Part shown: positions 7,191 to 14,900 of the stretch, in pieces
Layout of the letters: every line of letters begins with the position of its first letter
Numbering within the stretch: the first letter of the stretch is position 1
Assembly: GCA_016294105.1 (NCBI GenBank)
Contig: JAEDCN010000017.1
Location: forward strand, 1-45,025
Direction of reading: 5' to 3'
DNA length: 45,025 nt
Origin: Treponema sp.
GTDB taxonomy: Bacteria; Spirochaetota; Spirochaetia; Treponematales; Treponemataceae
The notes under the pieces: model-generated
Told to the model about the DNA's origin: nothing
The model's input: the letters and a program-made list of their open reading frames with translations, nothing else
Database searches by the model: none
Made by a program: the position numbers and the translations under genes

Positions 7191-9014
7191 ATGAAAAGAA
7201 ACTTGAAAAATAGCTGCTTTGTAGTACTCGGATTTTTGCTTGTATGGAATCTTTTAAGCTGCAACAATATTTTTATCTTTAAAAAGACAACGCAAGTTTC
7301 TTTCAATTTGAATATACAAGGATTGCAAGTTGCTCATCAAAAACAGAGTAGTGCTTTGAATAACAGAGCCGCAGGAGGTGACGTTTCTCAGGTTATAATT
7401 TCTCTGTACCAAGCAACAGATCCAGCTTCAATTTCAGAAAATCAGCAGCTGGATACATCAAAGTTAAAACACTTGGAATCAATTACTCCCGCTGTGGCTC
7501 CTGATGGGAAGGTGCTTGCCACCTTTAATGAGGTGACAGTGGGAATTACAGCTGTTATTTTTGTGGAAATCTATGAAACAGCCCCTGCCGATGCCTCCCA
7601 AAACTTAGTCTACAAAGGTAATTCAAAGATTTTTACCGTACAAGAAGGTGAAAATAATGTGGAGATTGAACTGACCTACTCTTTGAACCAGTACACAGTT
7701 CAGTTTGTGTTGAACGGAGGAAGCTTTACTGATGGAAAAACAGATTCTGTTAGCGTCACGAGTGGAAATTCTGTTAATTTAACCACTTATCAACCACAAT
7801 ATGCAGGTCATACTTTTGGTGGTTGGTACTACGATAAAAGCTTGCAAAAAGCAGCTGATTCTAGTGTAACTCCAAACACGGATAATACAACAAGTGGTAC
7901 GCTCACCTTATATGCAAAGTGGGAAGCGGGAAACAATTCTATTACTTCCTTTGCAGATTTACAATCTGCCATAACAAGTGCAAGTGAAACTATCCACGTA
8001 GCAGGAAATTTTGTAATTTCAGACACATTAACAATTAGTTCTGCCACAACTATAATTGCAGACGCAACAACAGCCTTCACCAGAGCGACAGGGTTTACAG
8101 GTACATTGTTTACCAATTCCGCTGAGTTTACCCTCCAAGGTTCAGAAAATGCAAGAATAACTATTGATGGGAATGACATCGAAGCATCTGCACCTGCAAT
8201 ACAATCCACAGCAAACTTAACTTTAACTTACTGTAATTTTGAAAACAATATTAATACCTCTACTGACGGTGGTGCAATTTTTGTCGATACAGCTGCTGAA
8301 GTAACTCTTAGTGCATCAAACTGTAATTTTACAAATAATATGGTAACTGGTTCTAATATGGCTGGAGGTGCAGTGGCAATAAATGCAACGAATAGTACCT
8401 CTTCTTTTGATACTTGTAATTTTTCATCCAACATAGTAAAACAACAAGGCGGAGGTGCAATTTATATTTCAGGAAACAATGCTACCTCAACAAATGCTTT
8501 GTGGCATACCTTTGATAATTGTACATTTAATGGCAATCAAAGTCACTACAATAGTTACAACTATGGTGGTGCTATATATCTTCAAAAAGGTGCAATTCAT
8601 CTGAATTCGATAACAATGCAAGAGAATAAGTATGATCAAAATGGAACATCACCACAGTCCGATAACTCTGATATATTTTTAGCGCAATCAGCAACGGTTT
8701 TAAAATTGAACGGTACTATCGAAATAAATACTTTGATTTTAGAAGTCCCATCATATACTACTAAAAATTTGGGTATTTCAAATATTTTTAATACCGCTAC
8801 ATCTAGTATAGATAAAACTATACTAAAACCTGTCACTGGTTCTATAACAGACGGATTTCGAGTGTTCAATATTTATTCCTATGACTCTATTGGAAGCACA
8901 AATACTACAACAACTTTAACACCAGAGCAAATTGCCTGTTTCACATCTATCGAAGATTCCAATGGGGTTCAATACACCCTCAACCCTGACGGAACAATTT
9001 CACCCAAGAGCTAA
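7191..9014 (+). CDS. surface lipoprotein with InlB B-repeat and PMP-like beta-helix
   Basis: This 607-residue protein has an N-terminal lipoprotein signal: a basic start, a hydrophobic core and the lipobox LLSC, so Cys24 would be lipidated. Residues about 168-247 form a Listeria-Bacteroides (InlB B-type) repeat (FVLNGGSF ... GHTFGGWYYD ... LTLYAKW). The rest looks like a right-handed beta-helix, with several GGAI/GGAV motifs (near residues 360, 392, 420, 459) alternating with FTNN, FSSN and FNGN. That pairing is characteristic of chlamydial polymorphic outer membrane protein repeats. There is no C-terminal autotransporter barrel, so anchoring would be by lipid. The gene is AT-rich, Thr/Ser/Asn-rich, and follows rmlC by 14 bases. 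A role in adhesion is inference. Confidence 0.88.
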   Translation: MKRNLKNSCFVVLGFLLVWNLLSCNNIFIFKKTTQVSFNLNIQGLQVAHQKQSSALNNRAAGGDVSQVIISLYQATDPASISENQQLDTSKLKHLESITPAVAPDGKVLATFNEVTVGITAVIFVEIYETAPADASQNLVYKGNSKIFTVQEGENNVEIELTYSLNQYTVQFVLNGGSFTDGKTDSVSVTSGNSVNLTTYQPQYAGHTFGGWYYDKSLQKAADSSVTPNTDNTTSGTLTLYAKWEAGNNSITSFADLQSAITSASETIHVAGNFVISDTLTISSATTIIADATTAFTRATGFTGTLFTNSAEFTLQGSENARITIDGNDIEASAPAIQSTANLTLTYCNFENNINTSTDGGAIFVDTAAEVTLSASNCNFTNNMVTGSNMAGGAVAINATNSTSSFDTCNFSSNIVKQQGGGAIYISGNNATSTNALWHTFDNCTFNGNQSHYNSYNYGGAIYLQKGAIHLNSITMQENKYDQNGTSPQSDNSDIFLAQSATVLKLNGTIEINTLILEVPSYTTKNLGISNIFNTATSSIDKTILKPVTGSITDGFRVFNIYSYDSIGSTNTTTTLTPEQIACFTSIEDSNGVQYTLNPDGTISPKS

Positions 9015-9023
9015 ATCTTACCT

Positions 9024-9053
9024 AAAAAAGCTGGTGTAAAAGCCAGCTTTTTT
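9024..9053 (+). terminator. intrinsic terminator after the beta-helix lipoprotein gene
   Basis: Arms 9024-9034 (A-run plus GCTGG) and 9043-9053 (CCAGC plus T-run) pair perfectly over 11 bp with an 8-base loop, and the T-run continues. It probably ends the transcript that begins at parA. Confidence 0.85.
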
Positions 9054-9057
9054 TTAA

Positions 9058-9086
9058 TTGTTCCCTAGCTTAATCTGTGCTACATT
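9058..9086 (+). promoter_or_regulatory. possible promoter of tag
   Basis: TTGTTC (9058-9063), a 17-base spacer and TACATT (9081-9086) lie 35 bases before the tag start codon, immediately downstream of the terminator T-run. Confidence 0.4.
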
Positions 9087-9120
9087 GTGATGATTAAATT
9101 TACCAACAAGGAGTTTTCAA

Positions 9121-9672
9121 ATGGACAACAAACCTCGTTGCAAGTGGTGCAATACAAAAAATAGCCGCTACGTGGAATATCATGATAATGAATGGGGCAA
9201 GCCTCAGTTTACTGACCAGCATTTGTACGAAATGCTGATACTAGAATCCTTTCAGGCGGGGCTTTCTTGGGAATGTGTCTTAAACAAGCGGAAGCATTTT
9301 CGAAAAGCCTACGATGATTTTGACCTAGAAAAGATTATTGCCTACGATGAAGCCAAAATTCAGGAGCTCTTAACCAACAAGGATATTATCAGAAACAAGA
9401 GAAAAATCCTTGCAAGCATTACTAATAGCAAAATCTTTAAATCGGTGGTGGAAGAATTCGGTTCTTTTTATCAGTATTTGCAAAGCTTTGCCCAAGACAG
9501 CATCATTTACGAAACAGACAAAACCACAAACCACCTGTCAGATGCCATTTCTCAAGACTTGCAACGGAGAGGCATGAAGTTTGTGGGCTCAATTATCATC
9601 TATTCCTATCTTCAAGCTATTGGCATCATCTATTCCCACGAAAAAGAGTGCTTTTTGTATCGGCAAGGCTGA
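9121..9672 (+). CDS. tag: DNA-3-methyladenine glycosylase I
   Basis: Tag excises 3-methyladenine from alkylated DNA and starts base-excision repair. The 183 residues match the family. Zinc ligands are visible in the expected places: Cys7 and His21 at the N-terminus, His173 and Cys177 at the C-terminus. The base-recognition segment LILESFQAGLSWECVL (about 39-54) carries the conserved Glu and Trp. Late conserved residues include RRGMKFVGS. AAGGAG lies about 6 bases before the ATG. It has its own likely promoter and sits between the two halves of the rhamnose set; no functional link to rhamnose is suggested. Confidence 0.95.
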   Translation: MDNKPRCKWCNTKNSRYVEYHDNEWGKPQFTDQHLYEMLILESFQAGLSWECVLNKRKHFRKAYDDFDLEKIIAYDEAKIQELLTNKDIIRNKRKILASITNSKIFKSVVEEFGSFYQYLQSFAQDSIIYETDKTTNHLSDAISQDLQRRGMKFVGSIIIYSYLQAIGIIYSHEKECFLYRQG

Positions 9673-9686
9673 AAATACCTTCTTCG

Positions 9687-9715
9687 TTGCTTACTGCGTC
9701 AATTTATGGTATCAT
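9687..9715 (+). promoter_or_regulatory. sigma-70-type promoter for rmlD-rmlB
   Basis: TTGCTT (9687-9692), a 17-base spacer and TATCAT (9710-9715) lie 36 bases before rmlD, leaving a leader that holds the AAAGGAG ribosome site. Confidence 0.55.
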
Positions 9716-9751
9716 TACTAAGTTGATTTCTGCCACAACAAAGGAGACACC

Positions 9752-10660
9752 ATGGTTTGGCTTATTGGGAAAAATGGTATGTTGGGGAGTGAAATTGCTC
9801 GTCAGCTGGAAAATTCAAGCATTCCCTTTGTGGGAACAGACCGAGAGGTTGATATTACTAATCGACAGAAGCTAGAAACCTTTGCAGCCAGTAATCCTGG
9901 TATTACCTGGGTGGTGAACTGTGCAGCCTACACTGCTGTGGAAAAGGCAGAAACGGAACCAGAGTTGGCAGAAAAGCTTAATGCCACAGGAGCAGGCAAC
10001 ATTGCAGCTGTAGCCCATTCGGTAGGAGCAGGAATGATTCACATTTCCACCGATTACGTTTTTGACGGCACCGGAAAAACTCCTTACACCGAAATTATGC
10101 CCATGGCACCCCTAGGAGTTTACGGTAAGACAAAGGCCCAGGGAGAAGAGCTGGTGCTTAAAGCTCACCCAGACGCCTATATTTTCCGCACCGCCTGGCT
10201 TTACGGCCCACGGGGAAAGAACTTTGTGTACACCATGGTAAACCTCATGAACAGCCGAGACAGCATTTCCGTGGTAAACGACCAATTCGGAAGTCCCACC
10301 TGTACCTTGGATCTGGCTCGTTACATCATTCTCACAATTTTAGGCAATCAAGACCTGCCTGGCAATCCCCACCCAAAAATTATGAGTGGAATTTATCATT
10401 GCACAGGGGAAGGAGAAACCACTTGGTTCAGCTTTGCCCAAGAGATTTATAAAATCGGTCGGGAAAAGGGCATTATCACCAAGGAATGTGAGGTTAAGCC
10501 CTGTACAACAGCTGAATTTGGTGCGGCGGTGGAACGACCAGCCTATTCGGTTTTATCCAAATCCAAGCTGAAAAAAGCCCTGCAACAAAAAATTCCCAGC
10601 TGGCAGGAAAGTTTGCGAGCCTTTATGTGCAGTCCCTTCTTCAAGGAAATGCCCCAATAA
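9752..10660 (+). CDS. rmlD: dTDP-4-dehydrorhamnose reductase
   Basis: RmlD performs the final NAD(P)H reduction that gives dTDP-L-rhamnose. The extended short-chain dehydrogenase fold is clear: IGKNGMLGSEI at the N-terminus (GxxGxxG), NCAAYTAVEKAE near residue 55, the STDYVFDG motif around 100, and the catalytic YGKTK (YxxxK) near residue 127. RTAWLYG and NDQFGSPTC follow as expected. The length is 302 residues. AAAGGAG precedes the ATG. It is cotranscribed with rmlB, whose start lies 18 bases after its stop. Confidence 0.95.
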   Translation: MVWLIGKNGMLGSEIARQLENSSIPFVGTDREVDITNRQKLETFAASNPGITWVVNCAAYTAVEKAETEPELAEKLNATGAGNIAAVAHSVGAGMIHISTDYVFDGTGKTPYTEIMPMAPLGVYGKTKAQGEELVLKAHPDAYIFRTAWLYGPRGKNFVYTMVNLMNSRDSISVVNDQFGSPTCTLDLARYIILTILGNQDLPGNPHPKIMSGIYHCTGEGETTWFSFAQEIYKIGREKGIITKECEVKPCTTAEFGAAVERPAYSVLSKSKLKKALQQKIPSWQESLRAFMCSPFFKEMPQ

Positions 10661-10678
10661 CATTACAAGGAGTTGAAT

Positions 10679-11815
10679 ATGGCAACAAGAAAATTACAAA
10701 ATATTTTAGTAACTGGTGGTGCAGGCTTTATCGGTAGCAACTTTATCCACTATCTTTTTGGTATGTCCACTTCTGGCAATGGAGCCTTTACTGACGCAGA
10801 TTTTTCTGGCACCGTGGTCAATGTGGACTGCCTTACCTATGCTGGCAATCGGGAAAATTTAGCAGATATCGAAGAAAAGTACGGTGCTGGCTGCCCTGAA
10901 TCAAGCCGCCGCTACTTTTTTGAACAAGTTGATATTTGCGACAAAAAAGCCATTGACGAAATCCTTAAAAAATACAATATCGACACCATCGTGCATTTTG
11001 CGGCGGAAAGTCACGTAGATCGCTCCATTTTGGGGCCAGAAGCCTTTGTTCGTACCAATGTAATGGGAACCTACACTCTGCTGGATGCAGCCCGCACTTT
11101 CTGGAAAACCGAAGATGGATTCCAAGAAGGAGTCTTGTTCCACCACGTATCCACCGACGAGGTGTACGGCTCCTTGGGAAAAACAGGCTACTTTACCGAA
11201 ACCACTCCCTACGATCCCCGCAGTCCCTATTCCGCCAGCAAGGCCTCCAGCGATCACTTGGCCATGGCATACTTTCACACCTACGGGCTGCCAGTAACTC
11301 TGTCCAACTGTACCAACAATTATGGCCCCTACCAGTTCCCAGAAAAACTCCTGCCCCTCATGATCTTGAATATGCGTGAAGGTAAAAGTCTTCCCGTGTA
11401 CGGCGACGGCAAAAATATTCGTGATTGGATTTACGTAGAAGACCACAATCGAGCCGTTCTCCAGATTATGAAGCAGGGCCGCACTGGTGAAAAATACAAT
11501 ATCGGTGGAGAAAACGAGTGGGAAAACATCAAGCTACTAGACAAGCTCATTGAACTGGCGGCCCAAGAGCTGGGAAAACCTGTTGAAGCAATTCGTCAAA
11601 CCATCACCTATGTAAAGGATCGTCCCGGCCACGACCGCCGCTACGCCATTGACTGCACCAAAATCAAGGATGAGCTAGGCTGGCAGCGAAAGATGACCTT
11701 TGAAGAAGGCTTGGCCGCCACCGTACGGTGGAACTTGAGCCACTCTGAGTGGATTGAACGAATCCGCAGTGGCGAATACCGCAACTGGGTAGAAGCAAAC
11801 TATAGCGACAGATAA
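10679..11815 (+). CDS. rmlB: dTDP-glucose 4,6-dehydratase
   Basis: RmlB converts dTDP-glucose to dTDP-4-keto-6-deoxyglucose using bound NAD. I start it at the ATG at 10679, which has AAGGAG 6 bases upstream. A TTG at 10673 in the same frame is closer to that site and less likely. Motifs are the Rossmann GGAGFIGSNF, HFAAESHVDRS, the STDEVYG segment with the active-site Asp-Glu, and YSASKASSDH containing the catalytic YxxxK. At 378 residues it is somewhat longer than many homologues because of an insertion near residues 27-40. It completes the rmlABCD set. Confidence 0.95.
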   Translation: MATRKLQNILVTGGAGFIGSNFIHYLFGMSTSGNGAFTDADFSGTVVNVDCLTYAGNRENLADIEEKYGAGCPESSRRYFFEQVDICDKKAIDEILKKYNIDTIVHFAAESHVDRSILGPEAFVRTNVMGTYTLLDAARTFWKTEDGFQEGVLFHHVSTDEVYGSLGKTGYFTETTPYDPRSPYSASKASSDHLAMAYFHTYGLPVTLSNCTNNYGPYQFPEKLLPLMILNMREGKSLPVYGDGKNIRDWIYVEDHNRAVLQIMKQGRTGEKYNIGGENEWENIKLLDKLIELAAQELGKPVEAIRQTITYVKDRPGHDRRYAIDCTKIKDELGWQRKMTFEEGLAATVRWNLSHSEWIERIRSGEYRNWVEANYSDR

Positions 11816-11821
11816 AAATTG

Positions 11822-11851
11822 AAAGAGGTGAGCTGGAAAGTTCACCTCTTT
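11822..11851. terminator. bidirectional intrinsic terminator between rmlB and the ATPase gene
   Basis: AAAGAGGTGA (11822-11831) pairs with TCACCTCTTT (11842-11851) over a 10-base loop. T-rich sequence follows on the plus strand and A/T sequence on the minus strand. It separates two convergent genes. Confidence 0.8.
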
Positions 11852-11852
11852 T

Positions 11853-13070
11853 TTAAGTCTTTAAAAGCCATTGTCTTAGATTCAACCGCAGGATTCCATC
11901 TGTATTGGAAGCAGGCAATTCATCCATGGAAAGAATGGTTTTAGGAAAATTATCATTAATCTGTTGTAAAGGACGGTATTCTCGTTCCACTACATCTTGG
12001 TTAGTAAGAAGATAACACACTTGAAAATATTCTTTTTCCCCATTTTTTTCTGCTATAAAATCTATTTCATACTCTTTTATTTTACCAATGTATACTTGAT
12101 AACCACGTCGCAATAATTCAATAAATACAATATTTTCCAAAATACCGTTTATACCAGTATCTTTAAATCCCAGCAGTTTAAATCGTATCCCTTGATCAGC
12201 AATATAATATTTTTCCATGGTTTCCAGCAACTTTTTCCCTTTTATATCGTACCGAGGAACTTTATAGCAAAATAATGCATCCTGAAGAAATTGCAAATCA
12301 TTGTACACTGTTTCCACACTAACAGCACGTCCTGCCGACCGCATGAAGTCTGCTACTCGTTTTGCAGAAAAAATATTACCTAAATTATCACAGAGATATA
12401 AAATTATTTTTTCTAAAATAGCCATATCCCGTATCTTATTTCTTGCAATTACGTCCTTTAATAAAACTGTGGAATAAATGCCATCAATATATGAACGTAT
12501 AGAATTTTCTTCTCCGTAGATTGTTCGTAATCCGGGGAAACCTCCATACCGCATGAAATCAATAAAAGTAGTTGAAGAATCTTCCTGTCCAGAAAACTCC
12601 AAGAATTCTCTATAAGAAAGAGGAAAGATAGGAATCAGAACATATCGACCCGAAATATACGTTGCAAGTTCAGAGGAAAGTAATTTTGCATTAGAACCAG
12701 TAAGATATATATCACAATCTATGATGGAAGAAGAATAGAGGCTATTTACTATTTTTTCCCAACCCACAACTTCTTGAATTTCATCAAACAAAAGATACAA
12801 TCGCTTGTTGTCAAGCTTGTCACTCGTTGATTTTATAAAATCATACAATACATGCATATCTGTGTATCTGGAATTTTCGAAATCCTCAAAGTCTATAAAT
12901 ATAATATGCTCGTCAGGAATCCCTTCTTGTAATAGTTTTTCACGGAATAGACGCAAAAGATAAGATTTACCACAACGCCGAATTCCTGTTAGAACTTTGA
13001 TAACATTCTTATCCCGAAAAGCAGAGAAAATATCTTCTGTATATCGTCTTTGTAATAAGGCTTCTTTCAT
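11853..13070 (-). CDS. AAA_14/DUF4143-type ATPase
   Basis: This 405-residue protein has an N-terminal ATPase domain and a C-terminal DUF4143-like half. The P-loop GIRRCGKS (residues 29-36) is the variant typical of this family, and the Walker B region is LYLLFDEIQEV. YLTGSNAKLL and a sensor-like FPLSYREFLEF segment follow. The C-terminal part includes the nuclease-like layout seen in DUF4143 proteins (EIDFIAEKNGEKEYFQVCY). Members are common, often in multiple copies, and their function is unsettled. The gene is visibly AT-richer than its neighbours and has no ribosome site. It is a candidate mobile or recently acquired single gene. Confidence 0.88.
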   Translation of the reverse strand: MKEALLQRRYTEDIFSAFRDKNVIKVLTGIRRCGKSYLLRLFREKLLQEGIPDEHIIFIDFEDFENSRYTDMHVLYDFIKSTSDKLDNKRLYLLFDEIQEVVGWEKIVNSLYSSSIIDCDIYLTGSNAKLLSSELATYISGRYVLIPIFPLSYREFLEFSGQEDSSTTFIDFMRYGGFPGLRTIYGEENSIRSYIDGIYSTVLLKDVIARNKIRDMAILEKIILYLCDNLGNIFSAKRVADFMRSAGRAVSVETVYNDLQFLQDALFCYKVPRYDIKGKKLLETMEKYYIADQGIRFKLLGFKDTGINGILENIVFIELLRRGYQVYIGKIKEYEIDFIAEKNGEKEYFQVCYLLTNQDVVEREYRPLQQINDNFPKTILSMDELPASNTDGILRLNLRQWLLKT

Positions 13071-13078
13071 TGTATCCC

Positions 13079-13107
13079 ATAATAAAAATTAACGTGTATT
13101 CTATAAA
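13079..13107 (-). promoter_or_regulatory. promoter of the ATPase gene, predicted leaderless
   Basis: On the minus strand: TTTATA (13102-13107), a 17-base spacer and TATTAT (13079-13084), ending 8 bases before the ATG. No Shine-Dalgarno is visible. Confidence 0.45.
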
Positions 13108-13136
13108 TTGCAAGAATATGTAACTTCCAATTCACT

Positions 13137-13180
13137 TATACTAGAAGAAAACAAGATTACAATCAATAGTTTCTAGTATA
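13137..13180. repeat. 10-bp inverted repeat between the FAD and ATPase genes
   Basis: TATACTAGAA (13137-13146) and TTCTAGTATA (13171-13180) are perfect inverted arms separated by 24 bases. The second arm overlaps the stop codon of the FAD oxidoreductase gene. There is no T-run, so it is not a standard terminator. It may be an operator, a boundary of the AT-rich gene, or chance. Confidence 0.4.
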
Positions 13181-14846
13181 TCGAAAACTTTTTAATAATC
13201 GCAGCAGCTACCGCTTCTCCGTCCATGGCAGAAGAAACAATTCCTCCTGAATAGCCAGAGCCTTCTCCCGCTGGATACAGATTTGCTGCTGCCACACATT
13301 CCAAGGTCTCAGGATTACGAAGAATGCGAATGGGTGTGGAGGTGCGGGTTTCTGCAGCAATAAGCAGGGCTTCTTTACACACAAAGCCAGCCATCTTTCG
13401 GTTAAAGTCACGAAAAGCCTGTTGCAACCGCTCCTTGATGAAGTCTGGAAGCCAGGAATCAAGGCGAGAAGTCACCAAGCCGGGGGAATAACTGGAACGT
13501 GGCAGCTCTTGGCTAGGCTTTTCAGCAAGAAAATCCACTAAAAGCTGAGCGGGAGCTTGCTGGCCCCTTCCCTGTGTCTTGGTAAGGATTTCTAGCAGAG
13601 TTCGTAGATACAGCCCTGGATTGGCATTTTTGCTGGATACAAGCTTGGCATCCACAGTAATATTGTATTCAGAAAATTTTTCTTCCAGCTGGACAATCAC
13701 AAGCTTAAAGTCCTGGGGGCGGATTTCCACCACAATGGCGGCATTACTCCACTTACCACCTCGGCTAGAAGGAGACATGCCGTTTACCACCAGCCCTTCC
13801 TGGCAGCTGGCAGAGGGCACCACTAAGCCGCCGGGACACATGCAAAAAGAATAGACCCCACGTTCCTGCACCTGGGTTACCAAGCGATACTCCGCCGCCC
13901 CCAGCTGAGATTTTTTCTGGGCACCGTGGAACTGGATATTGTCAATAATTTCACGAGGATGCTCCACTCGCAGCCCCATGGCAAAGGTCTTGTCCTCCAA
14001 GGCAGCGGGCAACTGGCTTCCCAAAAGCAGATACACATCCGTAGCAGAATGACCTGTGGCAAGAATAACTGCATCTCCAGAGAAAACCTGCTCTTGGGTA
14101 GTGCTTTCCTCAGCAACAGAAACAGCCTTCACCCCCACCACACGAGGATTTTTTCCAGTTTTTTCCAGCAGCAATTCAGTACAACGGCATCCAAAATGAA
14201 CTTCCCCTCCGCACTCCACAATTTTTTGTGTCATAGCTTGAATCACTGAGGGCAATTTATCGGTGCCAATGTGAGGATGTGCATCGGTGAGGATTTGTGA
14301 GTCGGCTCCAAAATAATGGAAAATCTGAAGAATTCCTTGGATATTTCCTCGCTTGTTGGAGCGAGTGTAAAGTTTTCCGTCAGAAAAGGTTCCCGCGCCA
14401 CCTTCTCCAAAGCAATAGTTTGAATCAGGATTCACCTCATGGCGGGTGCTAATGGCGGCAATGTCTCGCTTTCGCTGGCCAGCAGGATTTCCCCGCTCCA
14501 GCACAATGGGACGAATGCCCGCCTGAATCAATTTTAAGGCAGCAAACAAGCCTGTAGGCCCAGACCCCACGATTACCACTTGTGGTGCATTTTCTGGACA
14601 GGGCAAATATTCTAGTTTTTGACTGGCAGCTGATTCCGGCCTGTCTCCACCAGTAAAAACCTGATACCTCAGGTGGAATTTTACCTTGCCATGGCGAGCA
14701 TCCAAGGATTTTTTCACCAAAACAAAGCTATGTATATCTTTTTCCCTACAATCAAGCTTTGCCGCCAATTGCTTGCGGACAAGTTTTTCGTTGGGATTTT
14801 CTGCATCAGCAGGATTCAACAGGGTAATAGTTATCTCTTTTATCAC
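13173..14846 (-). CDS. FAD-dependent oxidoreductase (COG2509-type)
   Basis: This 557-residue flavoprotein belongs to the uncharacterised NAD(FAD)-dependent dehydrogenase family. An N-terminal ferredoxin-like region of about 80 residues precedes the dinucleotide fold GSGPTGLFAALKL (94 onward) and the LERG motif (about 116-119). A conserved CFGEGGAGTFSDGKLYTR segment follows, and a second flavin-contacting end GEGSGYSGGIVSSAMDG lies at the C-terminus. The substrate is unknown. The start is GTG at 14846, without a ribosome site but 6 bases after a TATACT box. It follows clpA on the same strand but appears to have its own promoter. Confidence 0.9.
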   Translation of the reverse strand: MIKEITITLLNPADAENPNEKLVRKQLAAKLDCREKDIHSFVLVKKSLDARHGKVKFHLRYQVFTGGDRPESAASQKLEYLPCPENAPQVVIVGSGPTGLFAALKLIQAGIRPIVLERGNPAGQRKRDIAAISTRHEVNPDSNYCFGEGGAGTFSDGKLYTRSNKRGNIQGILQIFHYFGADSQILTDAHPHIGTDKLPSVIQAMTQKIVECGGEVHFGCRCTELLLEKTGKNPRVVGVKAVSVAEESTTQEQVFSGDAVILATGHSATDVYLLLGSQLPAALEDKTFAMGLRVEHPREIIDNIQFHGAQKKSQLGAAEYRLVTQVQERGVYSFCMCPGGLVVPSASCQEGLVVNGMSPSSRGGKWSNAAIVVEIRPQDFKLVIVQLEEKFSEYNITVDAKLVSSKNANPGLYLRTLLEILTKTQGRGQQAPAQLLVDFLAEKPSQELPRSSYSPGLVTSRLDSWLPDFIKERLQQAFRDFNRKMAGFVCKEALLIAAETRTSTPIRILRNPETLECVAAANLYPAGEGSGYSGGIVSSAMDGEAVAAAIIKKFSIY

Positions 14847-14852
14847 AGACTC

Positions 14853-14880
14853 AGTATATCACAGCAAAATCAAATGTAAA
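14853..14880 (-). promoter_or_regulatory. promoter of the FAD oxidoreductase gene, predicted leaderless
   Basis: On the minus strand: TTTACA (14875-14880), a 16-base spacer and an extended -10 TGATATACT whose TATACT occupies 14853-14858. Exactly 6 bases separate it from the GTG start. Confidence 0.6.
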
Positions 14881-14900
14881 AGATGGAAATCTGATTCATC

